This document shows, in pieces, positions 1-8,043 of a stretch of DNA of 64,000 nucleotides. Position numbers and translations under genes: made by a program. The number at the start of each line of letters is the position of its first letter. Position 1 is the first letter of the stretch. The notes under the pieces are model-generated. The model had not been told where the DNA came from, did not search any database, and saw only the letters and a list, made by a program, of their open reading frames with translations. Source of the DNA: Cupidesulfovibrio sp000226255 (GTDB lineage: Bacteria; Desulfobacterota; Desulfovibrionia; Desulfovibrionales; Desulfovibrionaceae); NCBI RefSeq assembly GCF_003402415.2, contig NZ_AP036014.1, positions 2,108,001 through 2,172,000 of the forward strand, read 5' to 3'.

Positions 1-317
1 ACTTTCTGCGCATCCTCACCGAGCCGCGCAACGCGCTCACCCGGCAGTACACCGCCCTGCTGGAAACCGAGGGGGTGCACATAGACTTCACCGACGACGC
101 CCTGCGCGAAATCGCCGCCTTCGCCGAGGAAACCAACGCCCAGACCGAGAACATCGGCGCGCGGCGGCTGTACACCATTCTCGAAAAGATCCTGGCCGAC
201 CTTTCGTTCGAGGCCCCGGACCGGTCCGGCGACCGGGTGACCGTGGACAGCGACTACGTGCGCGCGCACCTGGCCGACGTGCGCGCCAACAAGGATCTCA
301 GCCGCTACATCCTGTAG
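1..317 (+). CDS. hslU: HslU, ATPase subunit of the HslUV protease (3' end only)
   Basis: The window opens inside this gene; the frame is open from base 3 and ends at TAG 315-317. HslU is the AAA+ unfoldase that feeds substrates to the cytoplasmic HslV peptidase. The visible piece is the C-terminal small AAA domain: a sensor-2-like stretch (ENIGARRLYTILEKILADLS) followed by the characteristic C-terminus DLSRYIL, which in this family inserts into HslV to activate it. The N-terminal Walker motifs lie outside the window. In related genomes argB lies close to hslU, as here. The identification rests on the tail signature, which separates HslU from ClpX. Confidence 0.93.
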   Translation, partial: FLRILTEPRNALTRQYTALLETEGVHIDFTDDALREIAAFAEETNAQTENIGARRLYTILEKILADLSFEAPDRSGDRVTVDSDYVRAHLADVRANKDLSRYIL

Positions 318-320
318 GGC

Positions 321-457
321 CTGCTTCCAAATTGTCCTTTCGCCCTTTGGCGCCGTCAAACCTCGCCTGCAATATCGGCTAAACATGATAAGAGCATATA
401 CCCTTATGGCAGGCTTGTTTTCCTTGCCAACGAGCGAAAATCCTGCTTTGGAAGCAG
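321..457. repeat. Imperfect palindromic intergenic element, about 137 nt
   Basis: Bases 321-331 (ctgcttccaaa) are the exact reverse complement of 447-457. The resemblance continues inward: arm 321-370 and the reverse complement of arm 409-457 share blocks such as TTTCGC, TTGGC, AAAC and GCCTGC, around an AT-rich core 371-408. The whole hslU-argB gap is therefore one long hairpin-capable unit. It has no visible target-site duplication and encodes nothing. It could be a MITE-like relic, a BIME/REP-type element, or a structured terminator/processing element for the hslU transcript. Confidence 0.7.
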
Positions 458-518
458 ACACCTATAGCAAGAACCCCAGCCGCTACCCCGCCGTAGCGCA
501 CCGCCCGCAGAGAGTGCC

Positions 519-1484
519 ATGAGCCAGACCGAACACGAGGCCGCGTCCTGCTGCGCGGACCCCGCCGCCTACGCCAAGCTCCAGTCCAAGGTGCTCATCG
601 AGTGCCTGCCCTACATGCGCCAGTTCCATGGGCAGACCGTGGTCATCAAGTACGGCGGCCACGCCATGAAGGACGAGGCGCTGAAGAAGGCCTTCGCCCT
701 CAACATCGCCCTCTTGAAGCAGGTGGGCATCAACCCGGTGGTGGTGCACGGCGGCGGCCCGCAGATCGGCCGCATGCTGGAGCAGCTGCACATCCAGTCT
801 CAGTTCCGCGAGGGGCTGCGCGTCACCGACGACGCCACCATGGACGTGGTGGAAATGGTGCTGGTGGGCAAGGTCAACAAGGAAATCGTGAACCTGCTGA
901 ACCTCAGCGGGGTGAAGGCCGTGGGCCTTTCCGGCAAGGACGGCCAGCTCATCCGCGCCCGCAAGATGGAGATGATCGTCAACGGCGGCAACCACGCGCC
1001 GGAAATCATCGACCTCGGCAAGGTGGGCGAGGTGATGCGGGTGGAAACCACCCTGCTCCGCTCGCTGGAGCGCGACAACTTCGTGCCGGTCATCGCGCCC
1101 GTGGGCGTGGACGAAAACGGCGAGACCTACAACATCAACGCCGACGCCGTGGCCGGGGCCGTGGCGGCCGCCCTGCGCGCCAAGCGCCTGCTGCTGCTCA
1201 CCGACGTGGCGGGTATCCTGGACAAGCAGAAGGAACTGATCCGCTCGCTGACCACCCGCGAGGCCGTGGAGCTGTTCACCGACGGCACCCTCACCGGCGG
1301 CATGATCCCCAAGGTGAAATGCTGCCTGGAAGCGCTGGAGGAAGGCGTGGAAAAGGCCATGATCGTGGATGGCCGGGTGGAGAACTGCATCCTGCTGGAA
1401 CTGTTCACGGACAAGGGCATCAGCACCGAAATCGTGGGCGAGCGCGGCGCGCGCGCCGCCGTGAGCTGCGGCTGCCGCCGGTAG
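519..1484 (+). CDS. argB: Acetylglutamate kinase
   Basis: Phosphorylates N-acetyl-L-glutamate with ATP, the second step of the cyclic arginine pathway, in the cytoplasm. The 321-residue product shows the amino-acid-kinase fold signatures: phosphate-binding KYGGHAM at residues 44-50, VHGGGPQIG at 76-84, and a TDGTLTGGMIPK segment near the C-terminus for nucleotide binding. It is about 20 residues longer than many ArgB proteins because of a short Cys-rich N-terminal extension (SCCADP) and a Cys-containing tail (CGCRR). The ATG at 519 follows a weak GAGAG Shine-Dalgarno. The gene is alone, between the palindromic element upstream and an intrinsic terminator downstream. No regulatory (arginine-binding) extension could be confirmed by eye. 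Confidence 0.97.
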   Translation: MSQTEHEAASCCADPAAYAKLQSKVLIECLPYMRQFHGQTVVIKYGGHAMKDEALKKAFALNIALLKQVGINPVVVHGGGPQIGRMLEQLHIQSQFREGLRVTDDATMDVVEMVLVGKVNKEIVNLLNLSGVKAVGLSGKDGQLIRARKMEMIVNGGNHAPEIIDLGKVGEVMRVETTLLRSLERDNFVPVIAPVGVDENGETYNINADAVAGAVAAALRAKRLLLLTDVAGILDKQKELIRSLTTREAVELFTDGTLTGGMIPKVKCCLEALEEGVEKAMIVDGRVENCILLELFTDKGISTEIVGERGARAAVSCGCRR

Positions 1485-1587
1485 GGCATGCCGCCGCAAC
1501 GCCATGGCGCAGCGTGAGTTGCAGGAACGCGTAAACCGTTCCCGCGCAGCCGAAGCACCCCAAACGCCACCTGCAATTGCCACCCCC

Positions 1588-1618
1588 AAAAGGCCGGAAG
1601 CACCCCTTCCGGCCTTTT
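1588..1618 (+). terminator. Rho-independent terminator of argB
   Basis: A 13-bp stem (aaaaggccggaag / cttccggcctttt) with a 5-nt loop lies 104 nt after the argB stop. The 3' arm ends in TTTT. Confidence 0.9.
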
Positions 1619-1956
1619 CCCTGCCCGTATCTCCGCTATTCTCCTCTCGCCAAGCCACAATACCGCAGCAGCCACGCCCTGCGCCGCTGCCGTTCCACGC
1701 GCCATGCAGCCGCCGCGCCCTTCACCTTCGCCTGTCCTGCCGTATTCCTCACCAGCCCCTGCAATGTCCGGTTGGCGGCACGACACGCGCGGTTGGCAGC
1801 CGGAAAGCCCGGTTTGCACCCATTACCTCCCGCCGTTTCATGCAACATGCTGTCGCTCTTGATTGTTCCAGAAGTGAACAACCATGGAACACCGCTTGCT
1901 AACATGCATTCACCATCGAGCGCGAGTGGTCGCTCTTATTTCACCGGAGGAACAGC
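1619..1956. other. Intergenic region upstream of the split-Soret cytochrome gene
   Basis: Several overlapping open frames exist but none has a recognisable product or a good ribosome site. The last ~100 nt before the cytochrome gene are less GC-rich and contain a GTTCC (1865-1869) / GGAAC (1886-1890) inverted pair. I could not assign a convincing promoter. Confidence 0.4.
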
Positions 1957-2793
1957 ATGGAACGAATGGACAGAAGAACGATGTTGAAGACCATGGGCAT
2001 GCTGGGATGCGCCACGGGCTGCCTTGCCAGCGGCATGTTGCCGGGCGCGGGGCCAGAACCGTCCCTGGCCGCGCCGGGCGGGCGTTTTGCCCAGAAGGAC
2101 GCCCCCTTCTCGTGGAAGCCGCACATGCTGGACGCCAAGGTCTGCGCGCCGGTGGCCTATGACGGCTACTGGCACCAGGGCTACGGCTGCGCGTACGGGG
2201 CATTCTATGCCATCGTGGGCATGATGGGCGAACAGCACGGCGCTCCGTACAACCAGTTTCCGTTCACGATGCTGGAAGTGGGCAAGAGCGGCATTTCCGA
2301 CTGGGGCACCATCTGCGGCGCGCTGCTGGGCGCGGCCAGCGCCTTTGCGCTGTTCTGGGGCCGCAAGGACCGCGACCCCATGGTGGCCGAGTTGTTCCGC
2401 TGGTACGAGCAGACTGCCTTCCCCATGCATGATCCGGGTCCGGCGTTCAAGGGCGTGGCCGGTGCGCTGCCCACCAGCGTGAGCCATTCGCCGCTGTGCC
2501 ACGTGTCCGTCGGCCGGTGGTGCCAGGCATCCGGCTTTGCGGAAAAGAGCAAGGAACGGGGCGAACGTTGCGCGCGCATTACCGCCGACGTGGCCACGAA
2601 AGCCATCGCCATCATGAACGCCAAGCAGGCGGGCACCTTTGCCGTGGCCCATGGCGACCCGGCCTCGGTCACCTACTGTGGCGAATGCCACAACCCCGGC
2701 AAGCAATCGCCCCTGCTGAAGGGCAAGATGGACTGCACCCCCTGCCATTCCGGCAGCCCGCATACGGCGGACAAGTTCAAGAACCATCCCTGA
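1957..2793 (+). CDS. Split-Soret-type cytochrome c (C_GCAxxG_C_C family)
   Basis: A 278-residue exported haem protein. The N-terminus carries a Tat-like motif (DRRTMLKTMG, residues 5-14) and a hydrophobic, small-residue segment, so export to the periplasm is expected. The body has the Gly/Cys motifs of the C_GCAxxG_C_C family (YGCAYGAFYAIVG; ICGALLGAASAF). The C-terminal 40 residues hold two CxxCH haem c sites, CGECH and CTPCH, as in the split-Soret cytochrome of D. desulfuricans, where the haems sit at the dimer interface. The start is supported by GGAGG at 1946-1950. No partner genes are adjacent. The electron partner is unknown; nitrate or sulfur metabolism has been suggested for the family, but nothing here decides that. 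Confidence 0.85.
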   Translation: MERMDRRTMLKTMGMLGCATGCLASGMLPGAGPEPSLAAPGGRFAQKDAPFSWKPHMLDAKVCAPVAYDGYWHQGYGCAYGAFYAIVGMMGEQHGAPYNQFPFTMLEVGKSGISDWGTICGALLGAASAFALFWGRKDRDPMVAELFRWYEQTAFPMHDPGPAFKGVAGALPTSVSHSPLCHVSVGRWCQASGFAEKSKERGERCARITADVATKAIAIMNAKQAGTFAVAHGDPASVTYCGECHNPGKQSPLLKGKMDCTPCHSGSPHTADKFKNHP

Positions 2794-3017
2794 TTCTCGC
2801 CTTCTCCTGCCTGATCCGCCCGCCCCTGCCCCCCGCCCTGCCCCCCTCGCCACAGCGCCGCGCCGCAGCCGGATTCCCCGGTGAACGGCGCGGCGCGTCA
2901 TTGCGAATGCCGAGGGCTTCCGCAAAAGGTCGTTGGAGATGGACGAAGCCGCGTCGCGTCGGGACCAACCAGCCCGGCTAGCCCGCGCGCCGGTAAGCCC
3001 ACGGCGCGAAGGGAGGA

Positions 3018-3224
3018 TTAGCAGGCGGAAAGGTCCATGCCCGGCACGTATTCCTTGTCGTCCACATCCTTTACGACGGCCTGACCAGCGATCACCTGCT
3101 TGCGCTCCGCGTCGTAGGTCAGCGTGGGACCGCCATGCAACTGCCAGCCCTTGTTCAGGGCCTCGGTAACGCGGTGGCAGAAGGCGGAATCGTCGGGGCC
3201 GGTCAGGTAGCGGTAGACTTTCAT
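3018..3224 (-). CDS. DUF1737 domain small protein
   Basis: A 68-residue cytoplasmic protein consisting almost entirely of a DUF1737-like domain (VYRYLTGPDDSAFCHRVTEAL, then KGWQLHGGPTLTYD). The domain is common in bacteria and has no established function; the GWQLHGGP motif resembles other small beta-rich modules. An AAGGA site about 6 nt upstream supports the ATG at 3224. The gene lies just downstream of the binding-protein gene on the same strand with a 149-nt gap and could be read through from it, but a functional link is not evident. Confidence 0.8.
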   Translation of the reverse strand: MKVYRYLTGPDDSAFCHRVTEALNKGWQLHGGPTLTYDAERKQVIAGQAVVKDVDDKEYVPGMDLSAC

Positions 3225-3373
3225 GGCGCATCCTTCAAGAAGAGGTTCAGGAACTGGCGATGTTGCCCGCTCGGCCGGACCACCGGCGCGCGGCCGAGGC
3301 TGGTCTGTCGAAGCAGGCGAAACGACGCGGCGCGTCAGTGGAACAGGCGAACGGGGGATCGGAGGATCGAGGA

Positions 3374-4228
3374 TCAGCGGGTCAAGTGGGCAGCCAGCTT
3401 TTGCGGCCCGTATTCCGCGAACAGGGCGCGCAGCGTGCCGTTGGAGCGCATGCGCGCCAGCGAGGCATTGACCGTGGGCAGAAACTCTCGCAACGAGGCG
3501 TGCAGCATCACCGAAATCGGCGCGGGGTCGGCGAAGACGTAGGCCACGCGAAAATCACCCTCGGACCACCCGCCCTTGTGAATCCAGTAGGCGGCCTCGT
3601 AGTCGTCCACGATCATGGCGTCGATGCGCCCGGCCAGCAGTTTCTGGAGGTTCTGGGTCACGGTGTAGGCGTCCTCGCGCCGCACCATGCCCTGCTCGAA
3701 GGCCGCATCGAAGCCGTCGGGGTAGACGTAGCCGCCGATGGTGCCCATGCGCCACCCCGCGAAATCGCCGGGGGAGCGGAACACTCCCTTGGTCCCGGCA
3801 GGCACCAGCACCATCTCCGTGGCCATCATGAACGGCTCGGAATACACCGCCACGTCGGACAGCACGCCTTCCCAGATCGGCGAGGCGCACGGCACCACGT
3901 TGATCTCGCCCCGGCGGAAGCCCATCTGGCGGCGCGCCTTGGGCATGAAGCCGAATTCCACATCCAGCCCCAGGTCTTCGGCCACCTTGCGCATCACCAT
4001 GGGGCAGATGCCCTCCGCCGCGCCATCCGGCCCAGCCATGATGCGCGGGGCCCATTCGTCCGAAACGGCCACCAGCATGCGGGCGGACTGGCCTTCGGCA
4101 TGCACCGGAGGCACGAAAGCCGCCATGCATGCCGATACGGCGCACAAGGCCAGCAACACGCACAGGGCGTGACGGGCCAGGTGACTGCGAACGTGCACCT
4201 CCCTACGCTTTGTCCAGCCGATAGACAT
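3374..4228 (-). CDS. Periplasmic solute-binding protein, family 3-like
   Basis: A 284-residue protein with a basic N-terminus and a hydrophobic core ending near an AEG site, typical of a Sec signal peptide, so it should be periplasmic. The mature part has the two-lobed type-3 binding fold seen in amino-acid ABC receptors and signalling homologues (GICPMVMRKVAEDLGLDVEFGF; WRMGTIGGYVYPDGFD; LLAGRIDAMIVDDYEAAYW; FLPTVNASLARMRSNGTLRALFAEYG). No permease or ATPase gene is adjacent, so it may act as a stand-alone sensor or with distant transport genes. I chose ATG 4228, with an AGGAG upstream, over a longer frame to 4363; a GTG at about 4198 is less likely. The ligand cannot be inferred. Confidence 0.82.
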   Translation of the reverse strand: MSIGWTKRREVHVRSHLARHALCVLLALCAVSACMAAFVPPVHAEGQSARMLVAVSDEWAPRIMAGPDGAAEGICPMVMRKVAEDLGLDVEFGFMPKARRQMGFRRGEINVVPCASPIWEGVLSDVAVYSEPFMMATEMVLVPAGTKGVFRSPGDFAGWRMGTIGGYVYPDGFDAAFEQGMVRREDAYTVTQNLQKLLAGRIDAMIVDDYEAAYWIHKGGWSEGDFRVAYVFADPAPISVMLHASLREFLPTVNASLARMRSNGTLRALFAEYGPQKLAAHLTR

Positions 4229-4289
4229 CGACAAGCAACACTCCTGTGACGGGGTCCAGCCCGCTTCGGCGGAGGTTCGGAACCACGGT

Positions 4290-4312
4290 GCCGACCCTCG
4301 GCGAGGGTCGGC
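4290..4312. terminator. Hairpin between the CgeB-like and binding-protein genes
   Basis: A perfect 10-bp inverted repeat (gccgaccctc / gagggtcggc) with a 3-nt loop lies between the end of the CgeB-like gene (4335) and the start of the binding-protein gene (4228). There is no T-tract, so it may be a weak terminator or an mRNA-processing hairpin. Confidence 0.4.
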
Positions 4313-4334
4313 GACATCGCGGGCATGGTGCTCT

Positions 4335-5654
4335 TCAGGCGTACTGCCTGCGCCACTCGTCAAGAAACAGCAAGGACGTTTCCAGAGGAGTCAGTTGGCC
4401 GCTACGCTGGCGCAGGGCGGTGATCACATCGGCGAAGGCGGCGTCGGCGGGCAGGCCCAGCCGATCCAGCAGCGAGGCGAGATCGCGGCGCATGTCCTCC
4501 GGCAGGTCGGCGGGCAGGCCCGCATCGGCCGTGCGCGGGGCGGGCCAGCCCGGGCGGCGCTGGGCGATGAAGTCCAGCAGGCTGCGCATGCGGTGCTGGT
4601 AGGTGTGCTCCGCCAGCACCCGTGCGCGGGCGCGGGCCGCCATGGCCTGTCGTTCTTCGGGGTGGGCCAGGTAATGGGCGATGGCCTCGGTCAGCCCGTC
4701 CATGGAATCGAAGGTGGCCAGTTCGTCATCCGCGAACAGTTCGCCCATCAGGGTGCGCCGGTCCACCAGTTGGAAGGCCCCGATGCAGGCCAGCTCGAAG
4801 GTGCGCGGGTTCACGAAGTCGCCGCCGGTGACCAGCGTACGCGCCTGGATGCTGGAATGCAGGTTCAGGTTGATGCGGCTGGCGTTGTAGATCTTCACCG
4901 AATCCTCGGCGGAAACCCGCGCCCCCCCCTGCTGCACGTGCCGCGCCAGCAGCGTTTCGCCGTCCCATTCCGTGCCCCAGATCTTGAAGTCCAGATGCAC
5001 CAGTTGGCGAAAGGCCACGCGCCGGTTGGGATAGCCCGCGCCCAGAAAGGCCACGTCCGCACCGTAGCGGCGCTGGTCCACCGGTGAAAGTTCAAGTGGT
5101 TTGTGAAAGGACGGCAGCGCGGCCATGGGCAGGTACAGCGCGTCGCGCACGCCGATGGAGGCCAGTTCCTCCAGCATGGGGGCGCGCTGGATCACGGCGA
5201 ACACGTCGTAGAACGGCGCGAAGGCCCGCCAGTAGGTGAACACCCGGTGGTCTTCCACGAACCACATGGCCGTGGCCACGTTGTCGCGGCGCAGCCGCTT
5301 GAGGGCCTGGTGGTTCAACGGCGCCTGCGCCAGGCACAGCACCAGGTCCGGCCCGAAGGTCTCCACCTTGGCCAGCACCGCTTGCGAAACCACTTGAAGA
5401 AACGCGTTCTCCAGGTACTCCAGCCGATCCGCCGTCACCTTCAGGTCCTTCAGCGCCGTGAACGCGCCGAGAAACGACGGGGCCTCGAAGGTTTCCACCA
5501 CGTGGCCCAGGTCGCGCAGGGCGTCCACGCAATACCGCCCGATGGGCAAGGATCCGCCATACATGGGCAGCACCACCAGCACGCGCAGACGCGGCATGGC
5601 GGAGGCGGGCGCGGCGGATTCCGGGGCCAGGGCGCTGTCGAAAGGCTGCATCAT
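4335..5654 (-). CDS. CgeB-like glycosyltransferase family protein
   Basis: A 439-residue cytoplasmic protein resembling the CgeB/YkvP family, a group of GT-B-fold glycosyltransferase relatives. The N-terminal lobe begins LRVLVVLPMYGGSLPIGRYC after a disordered Ala/Pro-rich leader. The C-terminal lobe has the conserved segment around IYNASRINLNLH, RTFELACIGAFQLVDRR and a late alpha-helical EHTYQHRM. In such proteins the glutamate of RTFE contacts the nucleotide sugar. Two ATG codons stand together at 5654/5651, with GAGG seven bases upstream. It is followed on the same strand by the binding-protein gene and preceded by a GT9 gene, suggesting a small surface- or flagellar-glycan set; the acceptor is unknown. 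Confidence 0.8.
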   Translation of the reverse strand: MMQPFDSALAPESAAPASAMPRLRVLVVLPMYGGSLPIGRYCVDALRDLGHVVETFEAPSFLGAFTALKDLKVTADRLEYLENAFLQVVSQAVLAKVETFGPDLVLCLAQAPLNHQALKRLRRDNVATAMWFVEDHRVFTYWRAFAPFYDVFAVIQRAPMLEELASIGVRDALYLPMAALPSFHKPLELSPVDQRRYGADVAFLGAGYPNRRVAFRQLVHLDFKIWGTEWDGETLLARHVQQGGARVSAEDSVKIYNASRINLNLHSSIQARTLVTGGDFVNPRTFELACIGAFQLVDRRTLMGELFADDELATFDSMDGLTEAIAHYLAHPEERQAMAARARARVLAEHTYQHRMRSLLDFIAQRRPGWPAPRTADAGLPADLPEDMRRDLASLLDRLGLPADAAFADVITALRQRSGQLTPLETSLLFLDEWRRQYA

Positions 5655-5771
5655 GCGCGAACCTCGTGCCGGTGGTTCCGGCGGGAGTGAAGGCAGTGCC
5701 ATGCGGGCCGGAGGCAGGTTTCGCCACTCAGCCCTTAAAGCTGAACATTAAAGGCCTGTCGGGCGCACCCT

Positions 5772-7085
5772 TCAACCACGGCGCACCGGCTCGTCCGCAA
5801 AGGGGTCGAACGCGGCGAACGCCGCGCCTTCCGGGCCGGGAAGCATCCAGTCTGCCTCGTGGTACAGCAGGCGAGCCAGGTCATGGTCCGCCAGTTCCTC
5901 GCCCGTGAACAGGCCAAGGTACTCGCCCACCAGCGCCCGCAGCTCCACGCGGCGCGGGGCGGATGCATCCTCGCCGAACACCGTGAGCCACGTGGAGCCC
6001 ACGTCGTCGAGGGTGGAGACCATGCCGAGCATGCCGGGCGGGTTGCGGTCGCCGGGGCGGCCGGACAGGAAGGACAGGAACTCGCGCGAACGGAAGGCAT
6101 CCAGGCATTGCACCCCGATGGGGCACGGCCGCGCCTCGAGGCAGGGCAGGCAGTCCAGCGTGGCCTGCCATACCCGGTGCCCGGGGCCATAGGGGCCGGT
6201 TTCGTGGCACCACGCCGAGGACAGAAAGAAGCCCTGCACCGGCACGCCCAAATGCGCGGCCAGATGCATGGTGCCGGTATCCGGCGTGAGCAGCGTGTCC
6301 AGTCCCACAAGCGCATCGGCAAGGTCCGCCCACCCGGTGCGTCCCACGAGGTCGTCGTAATTCCCGGCCACGGATGCGGGCAGATGGTCCAGCACCTTGC
6401 GCAGCAGGGGGCGTTCGGCCCTGGTCCCGAAAAAGGTCACGCGCGGGCCGCCCAGCCCCTCGAACACCGCGCGCAGACAGGCGGCCAGCGCATCCGGCGG
6501 CAAAGACCGGCGCGACATGCGCCCGGCCAGCACCACGCCGATGCCCCGCCCGCCGCGCAGGGCGATGGGGTTCACCCGGGCCGGGGCAATGGGCCGTGGG
6601 GACAGCGCCGCCCAGAAATCCACGAGGTTGACGGGGGACAGTCGGCGATGGGCCACCCAGCGGAAGGCCATGCGCATCCAGCGGTCGCGCAGGGGCTGGC
6701 CGTTCAGGGTGCGGTAGCCGCGCACCACGTCTGGCGGAAACAGCGCGGCAAGCGCCGTGTTCAGCCCGGAATTGTTCAGGTTGTAGACGGCGTCGAACCG
6801 TTCCGCCGCAAGGGCGGCGAAGGCGCGGGCGTTGTGCGCCAGCACGTCTGCCTGGGCCACGCCGCCGTGGGCGCGCACGCCGTGCACGGTGACGCCGGGG
6901 TAGACCAGCCGGGCCAGTTCCACCAGCGACACATCCACCACCAGATGAACTTCCGGAGCCGGATGGACTCCGTTCGGGGCGACATCCTTGTCGTATGCGC
7001 CATCATGCAGCAGCGACAGCACCAAACGCTTGGTCTGCACGAGATCGCCGAAGCGGGCCAACTGGATGACGAGGTGCTTGCTCAT
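5772..7085 (-). CDS. Glycosyltransferase family 9 (heptosyltransferase-like)
   Basis: A 437-residue protein of the ADP-heptose:LPS heptosyltransferase family (GT9). The start MSKHLVIQLARFGDLVQTKR is the family's N-terminal signature, and the C-terminal lobe carries the DTLLTPDTGTMHLAAHLGVP motif that binds the nucleotide sugar. A Cys-containing region (WCHETGPYG, LDCLPCLEARPCPIGVQCL) follows. It probably transfers a heptose or related sugar to a lipopolysaccharide core or to protein. The last ~90 residues extend beyond the usual ~350-residue family length and are unassigned. I chose ATG 7085 because the family motif begins there; the ribosome site is weak. It is divergent from the tetrapyrrole genes. 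Confidence 0.85.
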   Translation of the reverse strand: MSKHLVIQLARFGDLVQTKRLVLSLLHDGAYDKDVAPNGVHPAPEVHLVVDVSLVELARLVYPGVTVHGVRAHGGVAQADVLAHNARAFAALAAERFDAVYNLNNSGLNTALAALFPPDVVRGYRTLNGQPLRDRWMRMAFRWVAHRRLSPVNLVDFWAALSPRPIAPARVNPIALRGGRGIGVVLAGRMSRRSLPPDALAACLRAVFEGLGGPRVTFFGTRAERPLLRKVLDHLPASVAGNYDDLVGRTGWADLADALVGLDTLLTPDTGTMHLAAHLGVPVQGFFLSSAWCHETGPYGPGHRVWQATLDCLPCLEARPCPIGVQCLDAFRSREFLSFLSGRPGDRNPPGMLGMVSTLDDVGSTWLTVFGEDASAPRRVELRALVGEYLGLFTGEELADHDLARLLYHEADWMLPGPEGAAFAAFDPFADEPVRRG

Positions 7086-7322
7086 GGTGTGTTCGGTGGT
7101 GCCAAGGTGTTGCCGTCGTTGCGGGAATTGGCCCTCAGGGGGCTTTCCGGGGCAGACTAGCCCAAGTGGCGCGTGGCGGCAAGGCAGGGGCCGGATTGCG
7201 GCCTGCCGCGCCGGTGCTGGCGCAATCCCTGAACGTGCCCCCCGCAGCACCCCCCGCGGCCTCCGATCGCCGCCGGGCGCGGTTCCCCCACGCCCGCTTC
7301 GCCCCTCTCGCGGCGAGCCGGT

Positions 7323-7350
7323 TTTACTTTGCGCGCCCCTCGTGTATACG
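7323..7350 (+). promoter_or_regulatory. Candidate promoter of the tetrapyrrole cluster
   Basis: TTTACT (7323-7328), 16-nt spacer, TATACG (7345-7350). Transcription starting about 7 nt after the -10 would begin at or next to the ATG at 7357, which has no Shine-Dalgarno, so the mRNA may be leaderless. Confidence 0.5.
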
Positions 7351-7356
7351 ACCCCA

Positions 7357-8043
7357 ATGCGTTATTATCCCCTGCTTCTCGACCTGCACGGCCGCGCCTG
7401 CCTGGTGGTGGGCGCGGGAGGCGTGGGACGCCGCAAGCTGACATCGCTGCTGGCCTGCGAGCCGGGCCGCGTGCTGGTGTTGGACGCCAACCCGGATGCC
7501 CCGACCGACCCGGAACTTGCCCCCCTGCTGGCCCACCCCGCCGTGCGCTTTGAGGCGCGCGCCTTCGCGCCCGCCGACGTGAACGGCTGCGCGCTGGTCT
7601 TCGCGGCCACGGGCAGCCGCGCCGTCAACGCCGCCGTGGCCGACGCCTGCCGCCAGCGCAACGTGCCCTGCAACGTGGCCGACGCCCCGGACGAAGGGGC
7701 GTTCATCGTGCCCGCCCACTTCGCCTGCGGCGACCTGACGGTGGCCCTTTCCACCGGGGGGCACAGCCCGGCCCTTGCCCGGCGCATCCGCATGGACCTG
7801 CAACAGTGGTTCGGCGCGCGGTACGACGCCATCACCGTGCTGCTGGGCCGCCTGCGGCCGCTCGTCCTTGCGCTTGGCCACGAGACAGGGCAGAATACGG
7901 CGCTGTTCCGCGCCATCGTGGAATCGCCGCTCATCGACGCGCTGGCCGCGCGCGACCGCGCCGGGGCCGAACGCATCCTGACCGAACTGCTGCCCGCGGA
8001 GCTGCATCCGCGCATCGTGGAGTTGCTGCATGAGCTCGTTTGA
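7357..8043 (+). CDS. Precorrin-2 dehydrogenase (CysG N-domain / Met8 type)
   Basis: A 228-residue enzyme that oxidises precorrin-2 to sirohydrochlorin with NAD+, on the way to sirohaem for dissimilatory sulfite reductase. In this lineage also to the sirohaem-derived haem pathway. It opens MRYYPLLLDLHGRACLVVGAG, with the Rossmann glycine motif GAGGVGRRK at 19-27, and has FAATGSRAVN and the substrate-side segment GDLTVALSTGGHSPALARRIR. The C-terminal part is a helical dimerisation region. No methyltransferase domain is fused, unlike E. coli CysG. There is no visible Shine-Dalgarno. The next gene overlaps its 3' end by 14 nt, indicating translational coupling with the membrane protein and hemA. 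Confidence 0.9.
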   Translation: MRYYPLLLDLHGRACLVVGAGGVGRRKLTSLLACEPGRVLVLDANPDAPTDPELAPLLAHPAVRFEARAFAPADVNGCALVFAATGSRAVNAAVADACRQRNVPCNVADAPDEGAFIVPAHFACGDLTVALSTGGHSPALARRIRMDLQQWFGARYDAITVLLGRLRPLVLALGHETGQNTALFRAIVESPLIDALAARDRAGAERILTELLPAELHPRIVELLHELV

